DNA of 64,000 bases, from assembly GCF_937898475.1 (NCBI RefSeq), contig NZ_CALEJS010000016.1:496001-560000 (forward strand), read 5' to 3'. The notes under the pieces are model-generated. The model ran no database searches and had not been told where the DNA came from. It worked only from the letters and a program-made list of their open reading frames with translations. Source of the DNA: an uncultured Chitinophaga sp. Lineage in GTDB: Bacteria > Bacteroidota > Bacteroidia > Chitinophagales > Chitinophagaceae. A program made the position numbers and the translations under genes. Below, one piece after another: positions 34,932 through 42,783 of the stretch; positions within the stretch are counted from its first letter, which is position 1, and each line of letters begins with the position of its first letter.

Positions 34932-34984
34932 TTTTTGATAAATTCCGGGCCTGTAGGGATACGGACACCGGAATTTATCAAAAA
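34932..34984 (-). terminator. 17-bp hairpin terminator next to scpA start
   Basis: Perfect 17-bp stem, arms 34932-34948 (TTTTTGATAAATTCCGG) and 34968-34984, with a 19-nt loop and T/A flanks on both sides. It follows the DUF3078 gene and ends 9 nt before the scpA GTG; no promoter is visible between, so scpA may depend on read-through. Confidence 0.8.
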
Positions 34985-34995
34985 TAACGAAATTT

Positions 34996-35943
34996 CTAGA
35001 ACCGTGCCGAGAATCCTACGCCGATCACCTGCTTAACCTGCAGCCGTGGCCCTTTTACCCCTGTTTTCTCGTTCACGAACTCTTTTACGTCGTCATCATA
35101 GATCAGGTCTACGTTCAGGTTGGCGGTGATATACTTGTTCACCTTGAGCATCAGCGCATTGGTCATGAAGATATCTATATTCTGGGGATTGTGGCGATAG
35201 TCAGAGAACAGGTCCAGCCGCGACTTCAGGATCACGTTCGTCATGATCTCCTTGTTATAGTTCACGGATACATAGGCGCCCACCTGCAGCAATACATGCT
35301 TACCGGTATCTACGCCATAGGCGCCCTGTGAGGCAAGCATATCGTCCATCACAAACACCCAACGGGTAGAGATGGGGGTCATGAATACAGACAGTGCGTC
35401 ATTCGGCTTGTAGTCAAAACCGGGAGCCAGCAGCAGGTAAGCCGGCGAAAAGAAACGGGAGGTAAGCCTTGGTGGAACGCTGTCGTACAGGTAACCGTTG
35501 GTGAACTGGGTACGCAGGTTGGTGAGTACACTGGCGTACCAGTGATCTCCAATGTTATAGCCGTATTTACTGGTAAAATCTATGCGGTCGTCGCTTTTGC
35601 GGGCGCCCAGGCTGGTGGTGCGTACATAGCCATAAGCGAGATCCAGCACATTATCCCAGGTATGGCGGCCTTCCCGGTAGGCCAGGTAGCCTGTAAAGGT
35701 AGATGCAATGGAAAAGGAGAATTTGTCGCCACCCGCAGCCCAGTTGGATAATGTTCCCTGGTTGATGTTCACATTGAAGATGCCGCCTTTTCTCCAGCGT
35801 ATCCTGGTAGTATCCTCCTGTACCAGTTTAAATTTCTGGTCGATCAGGTCTTCCCGTTCTTTTCTCCACTCCTGGGCATTTGCCAGGGAAATACCCGTTA
35901 CAAAAAAGCATAGCAGCAGCGCGGGTTTAAGTAATGTTTTCAT
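34996..35943 (-). CDS. DUF3078 outer-membrane-type protein
   Basis: 315 residues from the ATG at 35943, at the signal peptide (MKTLLKPALLLCFFVTGISLANAQ); an ATG at 35958 adds five residues. The mature protein has the DUF3078 opening IRWRKGGIFNVNINQGTLSNWAAGGDKFSFSIAS and alternating amphipathic strands through to a C-terminal aromatic (GVGFSARF), which indicates an outer-membrane beta-barrel. Function unknown; it is common and usually single-copy in Bacteroidota. Located between mscL and scpA. Confidence 0.88.
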   Translation of the reverse strand: MKTLLKPALLLCFFVTGISLANAQEWRKEREDLIDQKFKLVQEDTTRIRWRKGGIFNVNINQGTLSNWAAGGDKFSFSIASTFTGYLAYREGRHTWDNVLDLAYGYVRTTSLGARKSDDRIDFTSKYGYNIGDHWYASVLTNLRTQFTNGYLYDSVPPRLTSRFFSPAYLLLAPGFDYKPNDALSVFMTPISTRWVFVMDDMLASQGAYGVDTGKHVLLQVGAYVSVNYNKEIMTNVILKSRLDLFSDYRHNPQNIDIFMTNALMLKVNKYITANLNVDLIYDDDVKEFVNEKTGVKGPRLQVKQVIGVGFSARF

Positions 35944-36028
35944 ATAAGGTGAATTCAATGATAATGCAATAGTTTCCTCTATTCCCCGTATAGAGAAATA
36001 GCGCCTGCCAACAATCTGGAAGTAGGTA

Positions 36029-36460
36029 TTATTTTGTTTTGAGTAAGTCGCGTATTTCCATCAGCAGCTTCTCCTGTGCGGTAGGTTCCGGAGGGCCTGC
36101 AGGAGCTGCTTCTCTCTTGCGGATGAGCCGGTTCATGAATTTTACCAGCAGAAAAATACAGAAAGCGATAATGATGAAATCGATCACGCTTTGTAAGAAT
36201 GCCCCATATGCCAGTACAGGTGCGCCCGCTTCTTTGGCCTGGGCGAGAGAGGTAAAGCCCGAGCCCTTGCTGCTGTTCAGCAGAATGTACTGGTCTGAAA
36301 AGTTCACGCCGCCGGTAAATAGCCCAATAACAGGCATCAATACATTTTCTACCAGCGCTGTAACGATCTTTCCGAATGCTCCTCCAATGATCACGCCCAC
36401 AGCCAGATCCATTACATTGCCTTTCATGGCGAATTCTTTAAATTCCTTCAAGAACGACAT
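36029..36460 (-). CDS. mscL: Large-conductance mechanosensitive channel
   Basis: 143-residue homopentameric tension-gated channel that releases osmolytes on hypo-osmotic shock. N-terminal amphipathic helix FLKEFKEFAMKGNVMDLAVGVIIGGAFGKIVTALVENVLMP (TM1 with the glycine-rich pore), a periplasmic loop, TM2 (FLQSVIDFIIIAFCIFLLVKFMNRL) and the C-terminal helix TAQEKLLMEIRDLLKTK. Monocistronic; upstream is ppk2 on the same strand after 75 bp. Confidence 0.96.
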   Translation of the reverse strand: MSFLKEFKEFAMKGNVMDLAVGVIIGGAFGKIVTALVENVLMPVIGLFTGGVNFSDQYILLNSSKGSGFTSLAQAKEAGAPVLAYGAFLQSVIDFIIIAFCIFLLVKFMNRLIRKREAAPAGPPEPTAQEKLLMEIRDLLKTK

Positions 36461-36535
36461 ATGGATGGGTTTTATGGTTACTGTTTCAGGTGCGAAAATA
36501 ACAATTCTTGCCGAACTCCTTCAGTATTAATCGTT

Positions 36536-37282
36536 TTACCGCTTAAGCATGGGGTATTTCATCTTGAGTCCTTTCAGTGTATCCCTGACCGTTTTAGCGA
36601 TAATGTGCTCTTTATACCAGTTACTGTCTGAAGGTACAATGATCCACGGAATATGGCTGCATTCCTCCAGCACGTCTTCATATGCTTTACGGTACTGCTT
36701 CCACAGCCTGGCTTCTTCTATATCTTTCTCATTATACTTCCACATCTTGCGGGGGTCTTCTGTGCGTTCTTCCAGCCGCTGCTGCTGCTCTTCCTGCGAT
36801 ATATGGAGATAGAACTTCAGTATCTGCGTATTGTTATGCGCTGCCAGCAGCCTTTCAAAGTCATTGATGGCCTTCATCCGCTTATAGGCTGTATCATCAT
36901 CTATCCAGTTGTGCACCCGCTGTATCAGCACATCTTCATAATGCGAGCGGTTAAATACCTGTATCATTCCTTTGGCAGGTGCATGCTGATGTATACGCCA
37001 GAGAAAATCATGATCCAGTTCTTCTTCGGTTGGGGCTTTAAAGGCCTGTGCGCGCACCCCCAGGGGACTAAGCTTACCAAGCACATTCCTGATCGCACCA
37101 TCTTTCCCGCTGGCGTCCATGCCCTGCAAAACCACCAGTACTGAATTCTTATGCTGGGCATACAGCAGGTTCTGAAGTTCGTCCAGCTCTTCCAGCAGTT
37201 GATCCGTGGCTTTCTTGACAGTATCTTTATCCAGCTTTTTGGGTGGTGTGGTTGGAATGTCCGACAGTTTGATCTTAGCCAT
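36536..37282 (-). CDS. Polyphosphate kinase 2 family protein
   Basis: 248-residue PPK2 that transfers phosphate between polyphosphate and nucleotides. Walker A is GMDASGKDGAIRNV (residues 54-67), Walker B/catalytic Asp region is VFNRSHYEDVLIQRVHNW, and the lid segment is HISQEEQQQRLEERTEDPRKMWKYNEKD. The single-domain length and start resemble class III PPK2, such as the Cytophaga enzyme that acts on both AMP and ADP, but class assignment from motifs alone is tentative. Divergent from an EamA transporter. Confidence 0.9.
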   Translation of the reverse strand: MAKIKLSDIPTTPPKKLDKDTVKKATDQLLEELDELQNLLYAQHKNSVLVVLQGMDASGKDGAIRNVLGKLSPLGVRAQAFKAPTEEELDHDFLWRIHQHAPAKGMIQVFNRSHYEDVLIQRVHNWIDDDTAYKRMKAINDFERLLAAHNNTQILKFYLHISQEEQQQRLEERTEDPRKMWKYNEKDIEEARLWKQYRKAYEDVLEECSHIPWIIVPSDSNWYKEHIIAKTVRDTLKGLKMKYPMLKR

Positions 37283-37336
37283 GAGAAGCGGAGATTTGCA
37301 TTATACTAAAGATAACAAATAAGTTCAACTATCCCT

Positions 37337-37344
37337 TACCTTTG
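37337..37344 (+). promoter_or_regulatory. -7 box of the EamA gene
   Basis: TACCTTTG, a perfect TAnnTTTG match, 22 nt before the TTG start codon; predicted leader of about 16 nt. It supports the TTG as the true start. Confidence 0.5.
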
Positions 37345-37366
37345 TGCCTTCAACCAAAACACCGTC

Positions 37367-38233
37367 TTGAATAAACGTATCACTCACTGGAGTATCTTTC
37401 TCCTGCTTTCCCTTACCTGGGGCAGCTCTTTTATTTTGATGAAGATCGGGATGGAGGGACTGCAGTCTTACCAGGTGGCCAGCGTCAGGCTGGTGGCCGC
37501 CGGACTCACCCTGCTGCCTTTCTTTTTTAAGTACATCCGGGAAACGCCGCTGAACAAACTGCCTTACATACTATTGTCAGGTTTGTTAGGCAATGGTATC
37601 CCGGCCTTTCTGTTCTGCCTGGCCGAAACACGTATTGACAGCGCGCTGGCGGGAATCCTTAACTCCTTTACACCGCTGATGGCGCTGATAGCGGGCACGC
37701 TGATCTTCAAAAGTCCCTTTGAAAAACGGCAGCTTACAGGTATCTGTGTAGGACTGGCCGGGGTGGTTGGCCTCTTTGTGGCCAAAGGGGTAAATGCGGG
37801 TTACTGGTACTATGGCTTTTATGTGCTGCTGGCTACTGTATGCTATGGTGTAAATATTGCCCTGGTGCATCATTACCTGAAGGGATTCTCTTCCATACAA
37901 CTCAGTTCTATTGCGCTCGCTTTCTGCGCCGTACTGGCCTTACCGGTATTGATAGGCAGTCAATTCTTTCCCCTGTTTGCAGGGCAGAACGCACCGTGGA
38001 CATCGCTGGCGGCCAGCGCTACGCTGGGCATCTTTGGCAGCGGTATCGCCACGGTATTGTTCTATATCCTGATACAAAGGGCAGGATCTGTATTTGCTTC
38101 TATGGTCACTTATGCTCTGCCTGTAGTGGCAATAGGATGGGGACTGCTGGCTGGTGAAGATGTTACCTGGTTACAGGTGGTTTTCATGGGCGTAATATTA
38201 GCCGGCGTATACATGGTGCATAGAAAAAGCTGA
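37367..38233 (+). CDS. EamA/DMT-family transporter
   Basis: 288-residue inner-membrane exporter with two EamA repeats of five helices each. First repeat: WSIFLLLSLTWGSSFILMKIGME, ASVRLVAAGLTLLPFF, LPYILLSGLLGNGIPAFLF and ILNSFTPLMALIAGTLIFKSPFEKRQLTGICVGLAGVVGLF. Second repeat: YGFYVLLATVCYGVNIALVHHYLK and LGIFGSGIATVLFYILIQRAGSVFASMVTYALPVVAIGWG. The start is TTG at 37367; the first ATG lies inside helix 1. Substrate unknown (amino acids or metabolites in the family). Convergent with frr; its TGA stop lies inside a heptad element. Confidence 0.9.
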   Translation: MNKRITHWSIFLLLSLTWGSSFILMKIGMEGLQSYQVASVRLVAAGLTLLPFFFKYIRETPLNKLPYILLSGLLGNGIPAFLFCLAETRIDSALAGILNSFTPLMALIAGTLIFKSPFEKRQLTGICVGLAGVVGLFVAKGVNAGYWYYGFYVLLATVCYGVNIALVHHYLKGFSSIQLSSIALAFCAVLALPVLIGSQFFPLFAGQNAPWTSLAASATLGIFGSGIATVLFYILIQRAGSVFASMVTYALPVVAIGWGLLAGEDVTWLQVVFMGVILAGVYMVHRKS

Positions 38234-38321
38234 ACGCTAAATGCAGAACGCTGAACGCAATGCCATCTTACCGGCATCATGTTGTTCAGCGTTCTGCTTT
38301 CCGCATTCAGCGTTCAGCTTA
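38229..38321. repeat. GAACGCT heptad hairpin joining EamA and frr ends
   Basis: Occupies the whole gap between convergent genes and includes both stop codons. Left arm units (GCTGAAC, GCTAAAT, GCAGAAC, GCTGAAC, 38229-38256) pair with the right arm (38284-38320). The right arm, read as complement, holds one extra unit, GCGGAAA, so the arms differ by exactly one 7-nt step. Arm ends AAGCTGAACGCT / AGCGTTCAGCTT are perfect. Confidence 0.85.
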
Positions 38322-38882
38322 AATAGCCATGATCTCTTTCTCCTTGGTAGCAAGATGTTTATCTACCAGGGTAATATATTTATCGGTCAGCTGTTGTACA
38401 TCAGCTTCCGCATCTTTCGCAGTGTCTTCACTTAAGCCGTCTTTCTGCAGCCGTTTGATAGCTTCAATGGCATCCCGGCGGATGTTGCGTACGCCTACCT
38501 TCGCATGTTCGCCTTCTGCTGCAGCGCGTTTCACCAGTTCCTTACGGCGTTCTTCAGTTAAAGGAGGCAGGAATAAACGGATCATCTGTCCGTCGTTCTG
38601 GGGATTGATACCGATGTTGGCAGCGATGATCGCCCTTTCAATAGGCTGGATCATATTCTTTTCCCAGGGTTGAATGGTAAGGGTGCGGGCGTCTGCTACG
38701 CTTACATTGGCTACCTGGTTAAGGGGGGTGGGAGCTCCATAGTAGTCTACGGTAATACCGTCCAGTATCTGGGGGTTGGCTTTACCTGCCCTGATCTTGG
38801 TAAGTTCCACTTCCAGGTGCTTGATTGCCTTTTCCATCGACTCTGTAGCATCATCCATTATTAGCGTAAGGTCATCTTGCAT
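38319..38882 (-). CDS. frr: Ribosome recycling factor
   Basis: 187-residue RRF that, with EF-G, splits post-termination ribosomes. Typical three-helix-bundle and beta/alpha domain sequence: MEKAIKHLEVELTKIRAGKANPQILDGITVDYYGAPTPLNQVANVSV, ARTLTIQPWEKNMIQPIERAI, GQMIRLFLPPLTEERRKELVKRA and VRNIRRDAIEAIKRLQKDG. Length is normal. Its TAA stop forms the first bases of the heptad element. Downstream of the WecA/MraY-type gene, separated by another heptad hairpin. Confidence 0.97.
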   Translation of the reverse strand: MQDDLTLIMDDATESMEKAIKHLEVELTKIRAGKANPQILDGITVDYYGAPTPLNQVANVSVADARTLTIQPWEKNMIQPIERAIIAANIGINPQNDGQMIRLFLPPLTEERRKELVKRAAAEGEHAKVGVRNIRRDAIEAIKRLQKDGLSEDTAKDAEADVQQLTDKYITLVDKHLATKEKEIMAI

Positions 38883-38950
38883 AACAAAAAATAGTTAAGT
38901 GCCTGCAAACCTACAGGTTTTCTTTTAATCATCAAAGATGCCTGTAAACA

Positions 38951-39063
38951 GTTTGAGGTTTGAAGTGTAAAGTTTGAGGTTCGTTGAATGTTAGAAGTGT
39001 AGGACGTGTACCCTGACCGCTAACTTTTAACGAACCTCAAACTTTACACTTCAAACCTCAAAC
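38951..39063. repeat. GTTTGAG heptad element, perfect 35-bp inverted repeat
   Basis: Left arm 38951-38985 consists of five heptads (GTTTGAG, GTTTGAA, GTGTAAA, GTTTGAG, GTTCGTT). The right arm 39029-39063 is its exact 35-nt complement; the loop is 43 nt. It begins 8 nt from the stop codon of the transferase gene and lies upstream of frr. No T-tract is adjacent to the stem on the minus strand. Confidence 0.9.
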
Positions 39064-39070
39064 CTGCGAT

Positions 39071-40267
39071 TTATTTGTCCTGTAACATCCCTTCGGGATT
39101 TACGCGCAGTATCTTTGGTTTTGTTACCACTGCATCACCGGCTGCCGGGGTAGCATTGGCGGCCGTATTAACACTGGCAGCAACAGCTGCAGCGGGCATA
39201 GTGGCCTGACGCATCGGCACCAGGCGGGGAGTTTTCCTGGCCTTCCTGGCAAAGTAAAGTGTAACGGTGCCTCCCAATGCAGCGCCAACGATCAGCAGCA
39301 TCAGGTAATTAGGCCCGATATCCTGCAGGGAAAAGGCAGCCACTATGAAAATGATATTGGAAACAACCGCTACAAAAGTGGTTTGTTTATGATTAAGCTT
39401 CAGATCCAGCAGGTAGTGATGAATGTGGTTACGGTCTGCGGAGAATGGAGATCTGCCTCTTAACATACGGATGGCAAATACCCGCAGTGTATCGAATAAA
39501 GGTATGATCAGTATTGCAAACGCAACAGCCGGTACTGCATTCACCGGCATCCGGGAAGCCGGGTTACCGGCTACTTCGATGAACTTTACCACCAGGATGG
39601 CATTTACCAGGCCTACCAGCAAAGACCCCGTATCACCCATAAAAATACGGGCGGGAGAAATGTTATAGATCAGGAACGCCGCCAGGCCGCCTGCCAGGCC
39701 AAAGCCCAGTACGGCATACAGCACTTCGCCTGCATACAGGAAGTAAGTGCCCAGCACACAGGTCACCAGCATACCAATGCTGCCGGCCAGTCCGTCTACC
39801 CCGTCTATCAGGTTAAAAGCGTTGATAATCACCAGGAAGGTAAAGTAAGTAAGCAGCAGGCCAAAATGCTGGGGTAAAGCCTCAATGCCCAGGAAACCGT
39901 ACATACTGACGATCTGCAGGTTGCCCAGGTATATCACTGCAAAAGAGGCCATCAGCTGGCCGATCAATTTCTTTAAGGGAGAAAGCCCTACAATGTCGTC
40001 CTTCAGCCCCACCATAAAAATCACGAAGAAGGCGGCCACCATGTACTGAAAGGGGGAATTGGCAAAGGATGGTACGCAGATAGCGGCTGCCATCACAAAA
40101 CCCGAGAAGAACCCAATACCGCCCAGGGTGGGAATATTGGATTTATGCGATTTTCGTTCATCTGGTTCGTCGTACAAATGTTTTAATTCCGCTACCTTGA
40201 TCAGGGCTGGAATTGCAAAATAGGTCACAACAAAACTCAGGACGCTAGCAATTAATACATTCTCCAT
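39071..40267 (-). CDS. WecA/MraY-family polyprenyl-phosphate sugar-1-phosphate transferase
   Basis: 398-residue multi-spanning membrane enzyme that starts a lipid-linked glycan by transferring a UDP-sugar phosphate (often GlcNAc-1-P) to undecaprenyl phosphate. Conserved cytoplasmic motifs: KSHKSNIPTLGGIGFF, the Asp-rich VGLKDDIVGLSPLKK, NAFNLIDGVDGLAGS, RIFMGDTGSLLVG and the WecA-type DRNHIHHYLLDL histidine motif. About ten or eleven membrane helices, then an Ala/Thr-rich cytoplasmic tail (about residues 335-398). The HIHH motif favours WecA/TagO over MraY. A TATCTTTG box lies 30 nt upstream. Confidence 0.9.
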   Translation of the reverse strand: MENVLIASVLSFVVTYFAIPALIKVAELKHLYDEPDERKSHKSNIPTLGGIGFFSGFVMAAAICVPSFANSPFQYMVAAFFVIFMVGLKDDIVGLSPLKKLIGQLMASFAVIYLGNLQIVSMYGFLGIEALPQHFGLLLTYFTFLVIINAFNLIDGVDGLAGSIGMLVTCVLGTYFLYAGEVLYAVLGFGLAGGLAAFLIYNISPARIFMGDTGSLLVGLVNAILVVKFIEVAGNPASRMPVNAVPAVAFAILIIPLFDTLRVFAIRMLRGRSPFSADRNHIHHYLLDLKLNHKQTTFVAVVSNIIFIVAAFSLQDIGPNYLMLLIVGAALGGTVTLYFARKARKTPRLVPMRQATMPAAAVAASVNTAANATPAAGDAVVTKPKILRVNPEGMLQDK

Positions 40268-40296
40268 CAGTAGGGGGGTTAGGATACAAGATTATA

Positions 40297-40304
40297 CAAA
40301 GATA
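40297..40304 (-). promoter_or_regulatory. -7 box of the WecA-like gene
   Basis: TATCTTTG on the minus strand, 29 nt before the ATG at 40267; the -33 position lacks a clear TTG. Confidence 0.45.
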
Positions 40305-40419
40305 TTAATTTCAATTGAATGAATATCAGCAAAATTCAAAAACTAAAAAACTTGTCACCCGAACACCTGCTTTAGTGAAAAGTTTGTGGAACTCTCTACT
40401 ATTCTTTGCAAATATCTCT

Positions 40420-40427
40420 TAGTTTTG
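40420..40427 (+). promoter_or_regulatory. -7 box of the transketolase gene
   Basis: TAGTTTTG on the plus strand, 23 nt before the chosen ATG (40451). It favours 40451 over the ATG at 40406, which lies upstream of it. Confidence 0.4.
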
Positions 40428-40450
40428 TGACTTACAAAAAAGCAACTATC

Positions 40451-41290
40451 ATGCCACAGCTGAATGAAATAGCTACACAGATCAGAAGGGATATTGTTCG
40501 CATGGTGCATGCCGTTCAAAGCGGCCACCCTGGCGGTTCTCTGGGCTGCGCCGATTACTTTACGGCACTGTTCTTCAAGGTAATGCAGCACAACCCTCAG
40601 CCTTTTGATATGGATGCCCGTAATGAAGATGTGTTCGTGCTCTCAAACGGACATATCTCTCCGGTGTACTACAGCGCGTTGGCCAGATCAGGGTACTTCC
40701 CCACTTCGGAGCTGACCACCTTCCGTAAGATCAACTCCCGCCTCCAGGGCCATCCTACCACGCATGAGCACCTGCCTGGCATCAGGGTTGCCACCGGTTC
40801 CCTGGGACAGGGCATGAGCGTAGCCATCGGCGCCGCACTGACCAAAAAGCTGAATGGCGACAAACACCTGGTGTTCTCCCTGCACGGCGATGGTGAACTG
40901 GAAGAAGGACAGGTATGGGAAGCCATCATGTTTGCCCCCCACCATAAAGTGGATAACCTGATCATTACGGTTGACTGGAACGGCCAGCAGATCGATGGCC
41001 CCACTGAACAGGTAGGCGGCCTCGGAGACCTTGAGCCAAAGTTCGCAGCCTTCGGCTGGAAAGTACTCCACATGAACGGAAACGACCTGGACGATGTAGT
41101 GGCTACCCTCGAAAAGGCTAAAAGCCTCACCGGTAAAGGCCAACCCATTGCCATCCTGATGAAAACAGTAATGGGTAAAGGCGTTGACTTCATGGAAGGT
41201 CATCACGAATGGCACGGTATTGCCCCCAGCGATGAACAACTGGCGAAGGCGCTGGCACAATTGCCCGAAACCTCAATGGGAGACTATTAA
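40451..41290 (+). CDS. Transketolase, N-terminal (ThDP-binding) subunit
   Basis: 279 residues covering only the first third to half of a transketolase: QIRRDIVRMVHAVQSGHPGGSLGCADYFTALFF, VLSNGHISPVYYSALARSG, GIRVATGSLGQGMSVAIGAAL and the ThDP motif SLHGDGELEEGQVWEAIMFAPHHKVDNLIITVDWNGQQIDGP. It ends near MEGHHEWHGIAPSDEQLAKAL, the natural end of split N-terminal subunits. Acts in the pentose phosphate pathway. Split transketolases usually have the C-terminal subunit gene next to them; here the next gene is on the other strand and unrelated, so the partner must lie outside the window. Followed by a strong terminator. Confidence 0.92.
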   Translation: MPQLNEIATQIRRDIVRMVHAVQSGHPGGSLGCADYFTALFFKVMQHNPQPFDMDARNEDVFVLSNGHISPVYYSALARSGYFPTSELTTFRKINSRLQGHPTTHEHLPGIRVATGSLGQGMSVAIGAALTKKLNGDKHLVFSLHGDGELEEGQVWEAIMFAPHHKVDNLIITVDWNGQQIDGPTEQVGGLGDLEPKFAAFGWKVLHMNGNDLDDVVATLEKAKSLTGKGQPIAILMKTVMGKGVDFMEGHHEWHGIAPSDEQLAKALAQLPETSMGDY

Positions 41291-41291
41291 G

Positions 41292-41327
41292 AACAGCTTT
41301 CGGCTATTGGCTTTTAAGCTGTTAGCC
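41292..41327. repeat. AGCTTT/GGCTnTT heptad element after transketolase
   Basis: Arms AACAGCTT (41292-41299) and AAGCTGTT (41316-41323) with units AGCTTTC, GGCTATT and GGCTTTT between, 7-nt register broken once by a single base. It precedes a conventional terminator. Confidence 0.5.
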
Positions 41328-41337
41328 AAAAAATAAA

Positions 41338-41403
41338 AAGCGTTCAGTCAGAAGGTGCTGTGCAGACAGCGTTTCTTCTGACTGAACGCTTATTTTGTTT
41401 TAT
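41338..41403. terminator. Strong bidirectional terminator
   Basis: Perfect 17-bp stem AAGCGTTCAGTCAGAAG (41338-41354) / complement at 41375-41391, 20-nt loop, flanked by TATTTTGTTTTAT on the right and A-rich sequence on the left. It separates the convergent transketolase and LolC/E-type genes. Confidence 0.9.
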
Positions 41404-41461
41404 AAACTCCTTTTGCAGGATGAGCTGCTGTTGACAGCCGCCGCAACAGGATATGAATAAA

Positions 41462-42679
41462 TTAACTTCCTACCGCCAGGGCTTCTTTTGTCGCCTGCTT
41501 AGCAGGGTACCAGCTGGCCGCTACCCCTATCACGATAATGGTGACGCTTACCAGCACAAAATCCATTGGGTTCATGATCACCGGGTAGGCGTCTACCAGG
41601 AATGATGATCCCTCCAGCCTGATCAGGCCAAACTGCTGCTGCAGCACACACACCAGGATACCGATCCCGAACCCCAGCCCGGCGCCAATGCCCGCTATGA
41701 TCAGGCCCTCTGCCAGGAAAATCCGCAGGATTAACCCATTACGCGCCCCCATGGCCTTCAGGATGGAAATATCCTTCCTTTTCTCAATCACCAGCATTGA
41801 CAGGGAACCGATCATATTGAATGCAGCTATTACCAGTATGAAGCTCATGATCACATATACGGCCCATTTTTCCGTTTGCATAATGGCATATAAAGCCTGG
41901 TTCTGCTCGTAACGGGTCTGCACCTTGAACCCTTTGCCCAGCAAAGCCTCCAGCCGGCCTTTCAGCGCTATTTCATTAGCGCCCGGCGCGGCGGCAATTT
42001 CCAGTGCAGACATTTCTCCCTCCGGCAGCTCCAGCAGCCGGCGCATAAAATCTATGTGGGTAATAACGTATTTGCTGTTGAACTCCTGCTGAATGGCAAA
42101 TGCGCCGGCAGGAAAAAGATAACCGCTGTTCAGCGCCTCATTGGGTAACAGGCTGCCTGCCGCGCGGCGCGGCACGTATACGTCCAGCGGAACCAGGCTC
42201 CGCTCCACATCTATGCCCAGCGCGGCCTCCAGCTCTATACCCATTACCCCCCGGTAGGCATTTTCATCGCCTATATCAAAACGGCCCCGTACCACCTTGT
42301 TCTTTACACCGGCCACCTCATTGTAGTGGGTGTCTACCCCTTTCAGCACAGCAATGGTCTTCTCCTCACCGAAGCGGAGCACCGCTTTTTCTTCTACTAC
42401 CTCGGAATAATGGGCCACCCCGGGCGTAGCGGCAATCTGCTGCAGCTGCGCTGCGCTGAGGACAATGGTCTTGCCACTTGCCGGACTTACCTTTACGGAA
42501 GGATAAAAAGAAGAGTACAGGGATTTTACCAATCCTTCAAAGCCATTGAATACGCTGAGGATAACGATCAATGCGCCGGATCCAACGGCAATAGCCGCTA
42601 CGCTCACCCATGCAATGATGTTGATTGCGTTGGTAGATTTCTTGGCCCAGAAGTAACGGGAAGCAAATTGCCAAACCAT
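41462..42679 (-). CDS. LolC/LolE-type FtsX-family ABC transporter permease
   Basis: 405-residue MacB_PCD/FtsX permease, the type that extracts lipoproteins from the inner membrane. N-terminal FASRYFWAKKSTNAINIIAWVSVAAIAVGSGALIVILSVFNGFEGLV is typical LolC/E, followed by a periplasmic domain (residues about 50-255) and three C-terminal helices (AVYVIMSFILVIAAFNMIGSLSMLVIEKRKDISILKAMGA; IFLAEGLIIAGIGAGLGFGIGILV; FVLVSVTIIVIGVAASWYPAKQATKEAL). The ATPase partner (LolD) is not in the window. Co-oriented with rbfA upstream, a pairing I associate with Bacteroidota. Confidence 0.9.
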   Translation of the reverse strand: MVWQFASRYFWAKKSTNAINIIAWVSVAAIAVGSGALIVILSVFNGFEGLVKSLYSSFYPSVKVSPASGKTIVLSAAQLQQIAATPGVAHYSEVVEEKAVLRFGEEKTIAVLKGVDTHYNEVAGVKNKVVRGRFDIGDENAYRGVMGIELEAALGIDVERSLVPLDVYVPRRAAGSLLPNEALNSGYLFPAGAFAIQQEFNSKYVITHIDFMRRLLELPEGEMSALEIAAAPGANEIALKGRLEALLGKGFKVQTRYEQNQALYAIMQTEKWAVYVIMSFILVIAAFNMIGSLSMLVIEKRKDISILKAMGARNGLILRIFLAEGLIIAGIGAGLGFGIGILVCVLQQQFGLIRLEGSSFLVDAYPVIMNPMDFVLVSVTIIVIGVAASWYPAKQATKEALAVGS

Positions 42680-42683
42680 ATAT

Positions 42684-42783
42684 TAAAATTCCAGATTCCA
42701 GATTCCAAATCCCAAAATCCAAGTTTTAAATTCCAAAATGCTCTTCGCTGTTTGGAATTTGGATTTTCGATTTTGGAATTTTA
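42684..42783. repeat. GGAATTT heptad hairpin between rbfA and LolC/E gene
   Basis: Fills the gap between rbfA and the permease gene. On the minus strand it begins with the rbfA TAA and continues in 7-nt units (TAAAATT, CCAAAAT, CGAAAAT). The opposite arm holds seven heptads such as GGAATCT and GGGATTT. Outer arms TAAAATTCCA (42684-42693) and TGGAATTTTA (42774-42783) are perfect complements. It ends 4 nt from the permease ATG. Confidence 0.85.
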
